Below, piece by piece: positions 11,337-22,689 of a stretch of 64,000 nucleotides of DNA. Source of the DNA: Aporrectodea caliginosa (lineage: Eukaryota; Annelida; Clitellata; Crassiclitellata; Lumbricidae); contig JACEVL010000048.1 of assembly GCA_020284085.1 (NCBI GenBank), positions 964,972-1,028,971 of the forward strand, in the 5' to 3' direction. Every line of letters begins with the position of its first letter. Positions within the stretch are counted from its first letter, which is position 1. Position numbers and translations under genes: made by a program. The notes beneath the pieces were generated by a model. It saw only the letters and a program-made list of their open reading frames with translations, did not search any database and had not been told where the DNA came from.

Positions 11337-11792
11337 TTATTTATAGAAGAGTCCAGCAGTCAAGTTACCGATATGAACAAGGTTGCCCATGGCTATCATT
11401 GCGAGACTGAGCCTTCCATGAGAGAAACAATCGAAAGCCTCTCGGAAGTCAACAAGGCACTGTTGATGAGTTGCTGATATTCTGTAGTCTTCTGGTGTGC
11501 TTAGATCTTTGTATTAGCTTGCAGTTAGCCAGAGTTTAATGTCTTAAAACCTAAACGCCCCAGTTTGAAACAAATCCTTGGCAGAAGAGCAAGCCAATGC
11601 AAAGGTTAAAGAACAGCACCGTTGTGTTTAAATCTGTTCATATTTAGACTGACCTAAACGTGATCATATTTTAGGCTGACTTAAACACGCTCATAATTTT
11701 AGGCTGATTAGTGTTTGTTATATTGCATAGACCAATAATTTGTCGGGCCTATCATTTAAGCCATGAAATGAAACCGAAACATAAAAACTTAC
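11337..11792. other. Rv-type intron 1, paralogue of 33690-34141
   Basis: Non-coding sequence downstream of the broken first exon, aligned along its length with 33690-34141 beside Rv3 exon 1. Nothing else seen. Confidence 0.6.
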
Positions 11793-12082
11793 GAGCAGGT
11801 GGCAATCTAACTTTCGAATCCGATAAGTCTCCCAGACGAATATTCAAGTAGGCTACTTCAGAACATGCGCCTTGATACTAGCCTTGTCACGTTCTATCTT
11901 GCAGCGTCTAGATATAAAAGGCTCGCATCTGGACATTTCATTAACGCGTGGCCTTTCTCTTTCAATATTATCATAAGTATCGTAGCCTAGTCCTCTATTT
12001 CCCCGTCATCTCCGCTTTGACTTCTGACTCCGACAGAAATCACAAAGAGAACTAAGGCGCCAATGAGTTTAGTCGGATGCAT
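11793..12082 (-). pseudogene. Broken first exon of an Rv-type C-type lectin
   Basis: Paralogue of the Rv3 first exon: signal peptide starting MHPTKLIGALVL, then QSGDD and an acidic stretch, ending at a GTAAGT donor (exon edge 11793). The ATG at 12082-12080 matches the Rv3 start; the upstream codon that is ATG in two sister exons is TTG here. Relative to Rv3, GCCTA is inserted at 11985-11989 (+ strand), which creates an in-frame TAG and shifts the frame, so only about 35 residues are readable. A second 5-bp insertion of the same kind sits at 11851-11855. The TATA box of the sister genes is also changed (TTTAAAAG near 12265). I read it as a dead alternative first exon. Confidence 0.75.
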
Positions 12083-12750
12083 TTTCTTCGCCAATTAAAT
12101 CAACAACGTGAGCAAAAATTGGTCATGAACGACGCTTTTAAGAGGTATACCCTAACTATAAGGCTGCTTTGGAGAGCTATACTCTAGCTATAACGCGTTA
12201 ACACTCGCATGTGAACACTGAACAGCCAGATTTACTTCCTCAACGCAAAGAATAGTCAACTTTTAAAGGCGGTTGGCACAATGATGATCCGTTGCCTAAT
12301 TTTAGGCCAGATCAACAGACAAAAACTGCTTTCCGCAGAAGCGAGTTATATATTAGTACAAAGTGCATAGCAAGGCCCGGGTCAGGGTTGTTGGAGGAAT
12401 AGAGAAAGGATAATGTGAGAGACTGCTGAGTTAAGTCGCTGTCAGAACTGAAGAATAACGCAATCAATTGCCTTTTGTCAATCAGCCGCCTACCAGTGGT
12501 TAAAAACTGGAGCACCTATCGGCCTCTTACAGATCCCTCTGAAAGCCGAAGAGTGTATATCCAGCGCAGACCGTCAGGCCTATTTTTAAAGAGAACGCCC
12601 GAACTTCGAACCCCTGAAGTTCACTCTTCTGAATGTCATATTTTTCGGAAATTTATCCTGGTTTTTTTTAGTTCTGCTGCATACGTGATCACTTAAGGCT
12701 GATATTAAATAAAGAGATTTTTTAAGAATAGTCTTAAAAATAATGAAGAT
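12083..12750. other. Upstream region of the broken Rv first exon
   Basis: Aligns with the upstream regions at 15116-16560, 24186-25140 and 34434-35440. Contains the shared TTCCGCAGAA block; unlike the other three it has no ATCC microsatellite. Confidence 0.5.
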
Positions 12751-13610
12751 ACAATGAACAAATTAAGCAGATGTTTTAGGAACATAGGACGGCTTGTCAT
12801 CGATTTGTTCTAAAAAGCGATATTTTCTAGAAATATTATAAACGACATTAAGTAAGAGAGCACAGCATATTATCAATTTAATTCTGTTGTAATAACTAAT
12901 AACAACTATATTAAGCGTGAAATTATAACACAAGTTTGATCACAGAAAATAATAGATAAGCTACGAAGAATAGCCGTGTATGCGAAAAAGCTGTTGTTCA
13001 AAAATAATAGATCAGTTTAAATGTGTTTTAAATGACCAAAAGATAAAGCCTCTCTTAGTAAATAAATTTAAAGAAATGCAGCAGCGGGAATCGCTTCAAA
13101 ACGAGAAACTGTAGGCCCGAAGTGTAAATTGTGTAATTAGTTACTCCTATCGCGCAATTTTCCAATGCACAAGGCATCAATTTTTTGATGACGAGACAAA
13201 ATCAATTTGTAGTAGGTTAGGTATCCAGTCCACCAGACAGAGAGGCAGCCTATGGTGGCTAAGCAATATAAGGAAGGTGAGTTTTAGGTTGAAAACGAAA
13301 TGACAAAAGCGACTTAATCAGGGTCGCATTAAGGCTATTGTAGCAAGGGTGCTGTGATTACCTTTGAAAGACCCTCTCTGACGACCACCGGTCCACCACA
13401 CACATATTTATAAAATGCGAGCCCATCAAAACTGCGGGCCCGGGCGCTGCAGCACCCTTAGCACCCCTTAATTCGGACCTACATTGACTTAATAGAGCGA
13501 ATAGATATATAGAGATAATCCAAAATCTAGGTCCAAGCATCGAGGTACCTCGTTAACCAACAATAGTTGTAGTTTTAGGAATGACCACAGAACGATAATC
13601 AGAATAGATA
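12751..13610. other. Rv-type intron sequence without adjoining exons
   Basis: Aligns with Rv2 intron 1 (about 20775-21940 with its two MITEs removed). It supplies the uninterrupted sites for the hAT-type MITE at 21153-21568 and the piggyBac-type MITE at 21941-22635. No exon 2 is found at its left edge. Confidence 0.6.
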
Positions 13611-14340
13611 ATCTGGATGTAAGTAGGTAAGTAAGTGTATCTTTTATTGAACCAATTGCTAACCGCATTTTCGTGTAGGGTACATTATGAAAGTATATGA
13701 TCACGAGTAAATCATCATAATTATAAATGTTTTGCGTGCCAGACTGTAAAGTAGGTATAATTCTGTCAGGTTGAAGTGGATGTAGCACATTATACTGCAG
13801 TTTTAATCGGGGGAAGTAGGTCATGTAGAACATGGCCTGGATCTGCAAGAACAGCCCCAAAGAGGCGGGTGTCAGCACGTTGGCATAGTAGTTCGAAAAT
13901 AGGGTTGTTTTCAGGCAGGTATTGTAGCTGGACCAGTCGCCGTAGCAGCGCCTGTAGGCGTGTCCGCCACTCCTAACCCACAAATACCCACCAGGCCGGA
14001 GAGGCATGCAATATCCTGTTAAGCGTAGTCGCATGGAAAATGTCGTGGAGTGATGATAAGCCCAAGAATAGGAACTGAGTTTAGGTATTGTGGATTTCAT
14101 GTATTGTACCATCCTCTGTATCCGAGGATTGATTGCACTATCTGCTTCTGTCTCTCGCCTATCATCAATAACTGATCGACTGATAAATTCTGTCATCGAT
14201 TTCATGCTATCAGTCCATATCTTCTTAGGTCTTCCTTGAGCTCCTGATCCTGCAACAGTGCCTCCAATTAATCTCCTTCTCCAGGCAATCTTCACTCTTC
14301 CGCAGAACTAAGAAAGCTTTCTCTGTTTGAATAAATCGAG
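13611..14340 (-). repeat. LINE 3' fragment plus an unidentified open stretch
   Basis: Minus strand: GRPKKIWTDSMKSM near 14210-14250 is typical of the end of a non-LTR reverse-transcriptase ORF, and an (ACTT)n-type tail lies near 13620-13640. Between them, about 13780-14030 encodes an open stretch with YCMPLRPGG, RRCYGDW and FSNYYANVLTP that I do not recognise. The same layout recurs at 22690-23440. Confidence 0.5.
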
Positions 14341-14469
14341 TAGATTACTTTCTACTCCAGCAATATCCAACAACCATTCATTTGTCTTCCTCGCAGTCCA
14401 TGAAACTCCGAGAATCTGCCCCCGACGCTTAATTTAAACTTCGTTGATTCTCACCTTATCGTCTTTCTG

Positions 14470-14510
14470 AATGGTTCCGCTCTCGACAGCCTGCCGAGAG
14501 CGGAACCATT
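14470..14510. repeat. 16-bp perfect-stem hairpin
   Basis: AATGGTTCCGCTCTCG and its reverse complement with a 9-nt spacer; also present, with one stem change, at 23560-23600 in the Rv2 intron. Confidence 0.7.
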
Positions 14511-14823
14511 CTTTGCACAACATTCTTTTATTAACAATGCAACGTAGATGATTTGCTGATGTTTTATGGTCTTCCTATGTGCTCAGTTTTTTTTGGCTAG
14601 TACGGTAGTTGTACTAGTTGACCATAATTGAATGTTCTAAAATCTATAAGCTCTATTGGTAGCAAATCCTAGGCTGAATGGGAGGCTACGCCAATGCAAA
14701 GATTTAAGCACAGCGGTTGTATGTTCATAATATTATTTAGTCTGACGCGTTAATAATATTTTCATGATTTCTTGTCTCGTCGTCTTTAAAGTAATGAAAT
14801 AAAACCAACACATACAAACTTAC

Positions 14824-15115
14824 GAATAGGCGGCAATTCAACTCTAAAATCCAAGTCAGGTAACCGACGAAGACCCAGGGCCTTTCGAATGTGCTCTCGA
14901 ATCTCAGCCAGTATACGCTGTTGCCTGCGTCTAGTTAACTCTGCGTTGTTGGGTGGATCAGTTAGACGTGGTCTAGGTCTATCAGTGTAAGTATAAGTAG
15001 ATCTGTCGTAGTCGGATACTTCCTTGTCATCTCCGCTTTGACTTCTGACTCCAACAGAAATCACAAAGAGAACGAAGGCGCCACTGAGTACAGTCGGATA
15101 TATTTTCTTCGCCAT
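14824..15115 (-). CDS. Intact spare first exon of an Rv-type C-type lectin
   Basis: Open from ATG at 15115 to a GTAAGT donor (exon edge 14824), 292 nt, phase 1. It encodes a signal peptide (MAKKIYPTVLSGAFVLFVIS, likely cut near GVRS/QSG), an acidic QSGDD segment, a Tyr/Pro/Arg-rich linker and a basic predicted helix (ILAEIREHIRKALG). Closest relative is the Rv2 first exon. Homology with the Rv2 intron continues left only to about 12.76 kb, where it meets the promoter of the broken exon, so this exon has no exons 2 and 3 of its own. It could serve Rv1, about 13 kb downstream, skipping the broken exon. TATAAAG lies upstream near 15267-15273 (+ strand). Confidence 0.7.
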
Positions 15116-15482
15116 TTGAATTCACCAACGTTAGAATAACATTAACTGGATATAGACAAATCTTCAACGAGGTAGCCTATCTATAATAAGGCTCTATAAT
15201 TAAGACGTGTCTTGGCACTCGCATGTATTCTGCCACATATGCCTCCTCAACGTAAAGAAGCGTCAACTTTATAGTGTTTGGCACAAGGCCATTCCGTTGC
15301 CTAATTTTAGGCCAGATCAACAGACAAAACTGCTTTCCGCAGAAGCGACATATATATATATATATCAGTGCACGCAAAGTGCGGTGTCAGGGTTGTTTGG
15401 AGCCTTCTTCGATGAAAACTGCTGTCAACACTGAAGCCTAATGCAATCGAATGCTTTTGTCGAATACGTCCTGCTCCGAATT
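15116..15482. promoter_or_regulatory. Promoter region of the intact spare first exon
   Basis: Contains minus-strand TATAAAG near 15267-15273, the conserved block with TTCCGCAGAA (15335-15344) and a short (TA)n run at about 15350-15363, then passes into the long ATCC array. Confidence 0.45.
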
Positions 15483-16298
15483 CATCCATCCATCCATCCA
15501 TTTATCCATCCATCTATCCATCCTATTTATCCATCCATTTATCCATCCATCCATCCATCAATCCATCCATCCATCCATCCATCCATCCATCCATCCATGC
15601 AGATCATCCATCCATCTATCAATCAATCCATCCATCCATCCATCCATCCATCCATCCATCCATCCATCCATCCATCCATCCATCCATCCATCCATCCATC
15701 CATCCATCCATGCATCCATCCATCCATCCATCCATCCATCCATCCATCCATCACATCATATATCCATCCATCATCCATCCATCCATCCATCCAGTCCTAT
15801 CCATCCATCCATCCATCCATGCATCCATTTATCCATCCACCCATCCATCCATCCATCCATCCATCCATCTATCCATCCAATATCCATCATTTATCCATCC
15901 ATCCTATCATATCTATCTAGTCTATCCTATCTATCATGCATCCATCTATCCATTCATCGTCTGTCCATCTATCCATCCATCCATCCATCCATCTCATACT
16001 TCCATTCATCCATTCATCATCCATCCATCTATCCATCCATCCATCCATTCATCCATCCATCCATTCATCCATCCATCCATCCATCCATCCATCCATCCAT
16101 CCATCATCCATCCATCCATCCATCCATCCATCCATCCATCCATCCATCCATCCATCCATCCATCCATCCATCCATCCATCCATCCATCCATCCATCATCC
16201 ATCCATCCATCCATCCATCCATCCATCCATCCATCCATCCATCCATCCATCCATCCACCCATCCATCATCATCCAACCATCCATCCATCCATCTATCA
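15483..16298. repeat. Long (ATCC)n microsatellite
   Basis: About 0.8 kb of slightly imperfect CATCCATC repeats. All long Ile-His-Pro-Ser or Met-Asp-Gly-Trp reading frames here are translations of the repeat. Shorter arrays sit at the same relative place upstream of Rv2 and Rv3 exon 1. Confidence 0.95.
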
Positions 16299-17020
16299 AT
16301 CAGCCGCCTACCAGTTGTTAGGAACTGGAGCACATATCGTCCTCTTACAGATCCCTTCTGAGAGACGAATAGTGTAGGCCTATGCAGCGCAGATCGTAAG
16401 GCCTATTTTTAAAGAGTACGCCCGAACTTGGCACCCTTAAGTTTACTCTTCTGGATGCCATCATTTTCGGAATTTTATCCTGGTTTTTTAGTTCTGCTGC
16501 ACACGTGATCACTTCAATTATAAGGCTGATAGCTGATTTTTTTGCTTGCGTAATAGAAGGCATGGCAGTCCTAACTGCTCCGTGATTTGCGACATAAAAA
16601 TTGAGCTAGCAAAGTCCTGCTGTGGTTAACTTCACAGCCATACGCAGTTTTGCAATTCCTATGTTTTCCCATCCAGATCTTTGCTTTTCGGCTTGCCTAT
16701 GTTTCTAGATTTTTGCCCAGAATCTGTTTTTTTCATGAACTTTTTGCGAGTTAAAAAGTACATTTTCTGCAATTCTTAAAGAATTACTAAAATTTATTTC
16801 AGGCATTTTCACACTCTGCACTTCACTAAAACCAACCAATGCTGGCGAAATTAATAGGTTCTATGATTTATCATCACCTATAAAAGACGCCGATTTCCAA
16901 TTTTTTGTAGTTCTAAGTTCTTAATTCATCTATGGTCTGGAATCTCTGGATGACGCGGCCACCATTTTTCGTAGTAGTTGTTTCTCTCTCTCTCTCTCTC
17001 TATTCTCTCTAGGCTCTAAT

Positions 17021-17073
<53 letters not shown>

Positions 17074-18009
17074 AACCGTCCTCGATAGGGTTGGTCGCAT
17101 TGTAGACGATTCTTCTCCATCCTCTCCTGTCCTCGGTTTCTCGCAGCAACCTTTCCGCTGATAATTCCAACCATTCGCCCACATTGTCCATTCACCTCTT
17201 CAAGTAGTAGTTGTTAGTGTTTAGTAATATCTTTTCTTCATTTAATTATATTAAATATTAATACATTAATATACATTAATATATTAATTATATCTATCTA
17301 TTCATCTTTTACGGTTTAACAATATTAGAGTGACTGGTGATAATAGAATATCACCATTGCAGTCCTACCAGGCTACCACAATAAAGAAAATACCTCACTT
17401 TTTCATTGAAACGGGTCACGTGTTCTAGATTCGCAATATTTGATTGAAGAAGACTGGTTCCGTGGACAAAGAGTCCGTCAACGATTGGCCCAATTGTCCC
17501 AATATAGGCTATTGTCTTCTCACATCGTAAAGCGAGGTTACATAAGCTTTTGACCCAGTTTTATGATATTACGTGACCTGACATTTGAGGTGTGGCTCAT
17601 AAGAAATCTGCGACACACAGCATCCCTGTGGTCACCTACCTGAGCAATACACACTTCAAATTCTTCGGTCGCTTTTAATATGAAATCTAAGAGCAGACTA
17701 TTTTTCTTGAATATTTTTTTAAATTTCTTTATCCCACTGAAAGAGCAATGGCTAAATTATCGGTAGGAAATGCTGGTTTTTGAATAAGCGAGCATGGTCT
17801 ATAATTTCGAATTAGGTGTATCAATCTGTCAAATCTTATACTGTCGTATATCTCTACAATGTCAATAGTTCAATGGGTCAGATACATGTAACACAGCACA
17901 CGCCTACAATGACCTCATTTTTATTAACGAAATTAGTTATTGTGAAAACGTAAGTTAACAAGCAAAACAGCAAGTAAGCAACTATTTTTATTTTATTTAT
18001 TTCAGAAAA
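16299..18009. other. Spacer between Rv units, with repeats
   Basis: The first 250 bp match other Rv upstream regions, including CACGTG at about 16502-16507. A CT microsatellite lies at about 16981-17070, and 17060-17200 on the minus strand reads WRRIVYNATNPIED, a LINE C-terminal end. From 17210 to 18009 I see only AT-rich sequence. Confidence 0.45.
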
Positions 18010-18375
18010 TTTATATAGCGCCCCTTCAAGGATGCCTATGCTCCCAGCCCAACCCCGGTCGAACAGGACAGTCTTAAGAGAACTGAGAAATGAGGCAGAG
18101 TGACCAGCAGGTGTCAGACGAACTGCATGGTAGGGAGCCCATTCCAGGTTGAAGGGCCCGCCACGGAGAAGGCGCGACGCTGCCTGAGAGCAGTCCGCGA
18201 ACGAGCAACAATGAGCTCAGCCTGTGCAGCCGAGCGGAGAAAGCAACGGCGCTGGACACATGTGGTGGAGCAGCAGAGCTCCCGCAAGTATGGAGGGGCT
18301 AGACCCTCAATACAGCGCCGGACCAAGACAGAGATTCGATACACACTATGTAAGTAAACAATCTTTATGAGCACG
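18010..18375 (-). repeat. L2-type LINE C-terminal fragment
   Basis: Minus strand reads GLAPPYLREL and RRAFSVAGPSTWNGLP, the usual L2 tail pattern. The 5' part is missing. Confidence 0.65.
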
Positions 18376-18554
18376 AATCAAAGGCGTCACGCCGTAGTGA
18401 TAGCGTTAGTATGCCAGCAGACAATCAAGCACATTAGTAAATTAGGTTGTTATCCTTGTTAGCGCGAGGAAAAGGCCCACACTTTAGAACAACAGCGCAT
18501 ACATAACTTACAGTAGATTGAAAGTCCAATATCAGAAGAATTCTAGGGTGGATT

Positions 18555-18715
18555 TGCTTTGTAGGCTGCCATTAGCGCCGTGTATTGCAGGCTGTCTGTT
18601 CTGTTAGTAGTTAAGAATTAAATTGCATAACATGTTACAAATGTACAGTGCAGTGCGTTTGTCAGGCGCTTCAATAAAGAAAAGATTATTATTATTAGTA
18701 GTAGTAGTAGTATTA
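18555..18715 (+). repeat. SINE-3 fragment with ATT tail
   Basis: Shares TGTATTGCAGGCTGTCT and the CAATAAAG-ATTATT end with the fuller copy at 25718-25990; the tRNA-like head is missing. Confidence 0.55.
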
Positions 18716-19489
18716 TGCAATATCATGAAACAGTCTAGAAATCTATTTTTTGTGTTGCAGTCTAAGCGAAACGTAACAATAAATAGATAGCTGTTTGATT
18801 AGTTGAACATTAGCCTGTCTCTAGAGACCTATATGAACCTCCTGATCTGCGCAGGTCTACGGCAGGTCGTACTCGCAAAGAGGACAGAACTTATCGCTGC
18901 ACCCTGTGTCATTCCACAGGAAATCGTTAGTCGAGATTAAATGTAACTTACACAAGGTGCTTTGTTCCGGAAGCAGCCTGGTCGCTCTGGATACCAGTTG
19001 GTGAATGAGAGAGGCAGATGTGTTTTGTTCGATAATTTCCAGAAGAACGGTTTTCTGCAGCTTTTTCTGTTCAGTCGTCGGACGCTCGTCCAACGCGGTT
19101 CACCTCGATTGCTCCACGAACGAAGTTTGCACACCTTAATATGAGAATTCTCTACAAGATCAAAAGCTGATTGAGAGAACTCAAACCCTAGAATTAACCT
19201 CAGATTTGCTCCAAACCTCCCATGCCCGACCGCTATTTAAGCTGATTATGCACTGATTGTGGTCTGCACAGCGTCGTCGACAATGAATCACGGAGAAGTT
19301 CTAGGCCTACGTCCAAATAGACTGGCTAAAGACGTATGCCCATCCACGACAGCCTGGGTGGTGTGAGACGTATTTTGACGCTAGGTCATCTACTACCATC
19401 TGATTGATAGAACTTTGAATCAAGCATCATTTTGAGGTGCATCCACATCGCTCATGTTGGTCCAATTTGTGACATCAGGCTAAACTATT

Positions 19490-19625
19490 AGGCAGCGCCG
19501 TGCTTTCTCTATTGCCAGCCCTGCCACTTGGAATGAGCTTCCTGTGGCTCTTCGCTGCCACCACGTTTTAAGTCAACCTTAAGACTGTTCTTTTTAGATA
19601 AAAGTTGAGTAGGGAGTGTAGGCTA
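19490..19625 (+). repeat. L2-type LINE fragment
   Basis: Plus strand reads RRAFSIASPATWNELPVALR, the conserved L2 tail, then loses frame. Lies in Rv2 intron 2. Confidence 0.6.
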
Positions 19626-19837
19626 TCTGAGTAGATAACCTTGAAGGGACGTTATGAAAATCTCCAAAATTAATGAATCCTTACTTTCGACAGGTTTGCT
19701 GAGATAAACCTCAAATTCACTCAAGACTGGTTTGCTCACAACTTTATGCCTGCTGAAGCAGTTGACCTATGCAGAAGTTTCGTGGTTAGACAATATCAGG
19801 TCTACTTAGCGTTCTAATCAACCACGAATTAAACTAA

Positions 19838-20230
19838 CGTAGTGGATCCGTTCACGCCCCGGGCGTTAGCGGAACCCCAATACTTTATTCACGTCCGTCG
19901 CGTTATTGGCTAAAGCACGTCACGTGAACTTGCTAACTTCCCTTGGAATCGGAAATGGTGGACATCTTGAGGGTTGGTTAGGGTCAGATTAGACTTCGTG
20001 AGGGTCGTTTATGGTCAGATTATGCGTGGTGATGGTCGGTTATTGTCAGGCTTAGGGTTAGTTTCGTGATTAGAAAACATGGTTAACAATCTTCCACCGC
20101 ATTCGGGAGAGTTTATCGGTAATCCTTGCACTTGCACAAAATCATGTGACATTGATTGACCAATAGCGTAGCGGGCGTGAATCTAGTCCGAGATATTAGG
20201 ATCACGTCGGGCGTGACTGTATCCACGACC
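19838..20230. mobile_element. MITE with 9-bp target duplication
   Basis: Imperfect inverted ends of about 80 bp (CGTAGTGGATCC and, inverted, GGTCGTGGATAC) with shared TTCACGCCC and TTATTGG blocks. Flanked by TTAAACTAA at 19829-19837 and 20231-20239. A 9-bp duplication would fit Mutator-like or Merlin-like elements, but I cannot decide. Confidence 0.65.
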
Positions 20231-21152
20231 TTAAACTAAAGCTGTTGTCCTATTCAAACAACACATCTTAATGCTCTGCTCATAGAACACGGCGCAATAT
20301 ACAGATTTATCCTTTATGTTACCGAAGGGCAATTGTTAATTTAACTTAGTAATAAACAACTGAAGTCTATGCAAATAAACAACAAATTTGTTTAAAGAAA
20401 TTCCAATGCGACTGGTATAATTATTGAACGCAGCATTGAATACTACTTCTTCAGTGACTATGTACGTCTTACACAGACCGCTTGAAATAGAAAGTACTTA
20501 AAGAAAGGGGACACGTAAAATGATATGTAAATTTATACGTAGGCCTACTTGCAAGATCCCTTTTCAGGTAAGCTTCCAAGCCGATGTTTTCTTCTTTGCT
20601 TGTAATGGCGACCAAGTGGGCTTGAGGGTGTAAATCACGACATCTCCGATCGGCCGATGTCCAGTTATGTTTTTCGTAGACGACCTTGTAACAACTGCGA
20701 GCCAGGTTTACGTATTGGAATCCAGGAGGACATGACGATTGAAGTTCAAGTAAATCGGGTGGCGTGATTTGTTCTAAAAAGCGATATTTTATAGAAATAT
20801 TACAAACGACCTTAAGTAAGAGAACACAGCACATTATCGATGTAATTCTGTTGTAATAAGAACTATATTAAGCGTGGAATTAGAACACAAGTTTTAACAG
20901 CGAAAATAATAGATAGGCTACGAAGCATAGCCGTGCATGTGAAAAAGCTGTAGTTAACTAAATAATAGATCTGGTTAAATGTGTTTTTAAATGACCAAAT
21001 GAATCATGATAAAGCCTTTCTTAAGAAATAAAATGAAAGAAATGCAGCAGCGGGTATCGCTTCAAATCGAGAAATTGTAGGCCCTAAGTGTAAATTGTGT
21101 AATTAGTTACTTCTATCGCGCAATTTTCCAATGCACAAGGCATCAATCATGA

Positions 21153-21568
21153 CAGGGCCGGATTTAGGCATGTGCACTATGTGCCAGTGCACAGAGGCCT
21201 CCACCACATTGGGGCCTCCACTACAAATGCAAGAATTCTTTTACTTGTGTTTCATAATTGATTATGAAATATTTCAGCAGTGCACACAGACACAGTTTAA
21301 AAAAATATTTAAACCTATGATACAGTTGAAACTTAAAAGGTCAGATGCTAGTTTGTCTCGGCCTAACATGATAGATTACACAAGCTTCAATTACAGCTTT
21401 GTTTTTGGGATATGCTGGAGTTGACGCGTCGTGCTTTGCTAGTCGTGACTCGTGAGCTTATAACTGCAGATTTTCAGGCATCATCCGCGCCTGGCCTGCC
21501 GCGCACGTGCTAAGGGGCCTCCACCACAGCGGTGCACTGGGGCCTCCACCTAAGTAAATACGGCCCTG
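21153..21568. mobile_element. hAT-type MITE in Rv2 intron 1
   Basis: CAGGGCCGGATTTAGG and CTAAGTAAATACGGCCCTG ends, 8-bp duplication AATCATGA (21145-21152, 21569-21576). The paralogous place at about 13165-13195 lacks it. Repeated GGGGCCTCCAC blocks inside. Confidence 0.8.
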
Positions 21569-21940
21569 AATCATGACGAGCCAAATCAATCCGTAGTAGG
21601 TTAGGTATCCAGTCCACCAGACAGAGAGGCAACCTATGTTGTCTAAGCAATTTGAGGAAGGTGAGTTTTAAGTTGAAAGCGAAATGACAAAAGCGACTTA
21701 ATCAGGGCCGCATTAAGGCTATTGTAGCCTGGGTGCTATGATTATCTTCGAAAGGCCTTCTCTGACGATAACCGGACCACCACACACATTCATAAAATAC
21801 GGGCCCCTCCAAGCTGCGGGCCCGGGTGCTGCAGCACCCTTAGCACCCCCTTAATTGGGGCCTACATTGACTTAATAGAGGGAACAGATATATAGAGAGA
21901 ATTCCGAAACCTAGGTCCAAGCATCGAGGTATCTCGTTAA

Positions 21941-22635
21941 CCCTCGGGCTACCAAGGGGGTGGTGGCTGCCACCCCCCCTTCATTTGCATACCTACATCT
22001 TTGTCTTATGAAAACCGGAAGTGATCAAAATAAATAATAATACGCGTAATATGAGTGAAAAAAGGCTTATTTGTTGTCTGTAGCGTATTCATTTGTCTTC
22101 ATGGAAGAGAAACAAAGATACCATTCTTTAGAGGAATGTAGGGCTTCAGTTGCATACCTACATCTTTGTCTTTTGAATACCGGAAGTGATCAAACTAAAT
22201 AATAATACGCGTAATCTGTGTGAAAATGGCTGAATACAGCATTACAACGTAAACCGATACATGTAATATTATGTATGGATATATATGTATAGATGTACAT
22301 TTATAATATATAAACATGTGTAGGGATGATTCTGTGTATTTTTTATACATAGATTAGTTTCAAAACACACATAATCTTATATTTGTTTATCAAAAAAGTA
22401 TAAAATGTACGCAATAATATAAAATATTGCTAATTAATGGGTTCCTTGTTAAAAGTGATGTAATTTCGAGGTGCATTCACATAATGTACAACTAAATATA
22501 CCATTCTGTGCAGAAATGAATGCTGAATCCATTGCTATATTACAAGTTATGATATGTGAAACCAAACACGAAATGGGGTGGTGGTAACCACCCCCTAGGT
22601 AGTCGATGTCACAAAAAAGCTTGGTAGCCCTAGGG
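21941..22635. mobile_element. piggyBac-type MITE in Rv2 intron 1
   Basis: TTAA at 21937-21940 and 22636-22639 flank CCCTCGGGCTACCAAG and CTTGGTAGCCCTAGGG. The paralogue at about 13540-13560 has a single TTAA. TTAA duplication with CCC/GGG ends is the piggyBac signature. An internal direct repeat of about 70 bp starts near 21988 and again near 22153. No transposase. Confidence 0.85.
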
Positions 22636-22689
22636 TTAACCAACAATAGTTGTAGTTTTAGGAATGTCCAAAGAACGATAATCAGAATA

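Noticed and set aside
15483..16377. Long open frames of Ile-His-Pro-Ser and Met-Asp-Gly-Trp repeats (also at 24286-24957 and 35019-35246)
   Set aside because: They are translations of ATCC/TATC microsatellites, open in all frames on both strands.
21131..21424. 97-residue open frame
   Set aside because: It lies within the hAT-type MITE at 21153-21568 and matches no domain I know.
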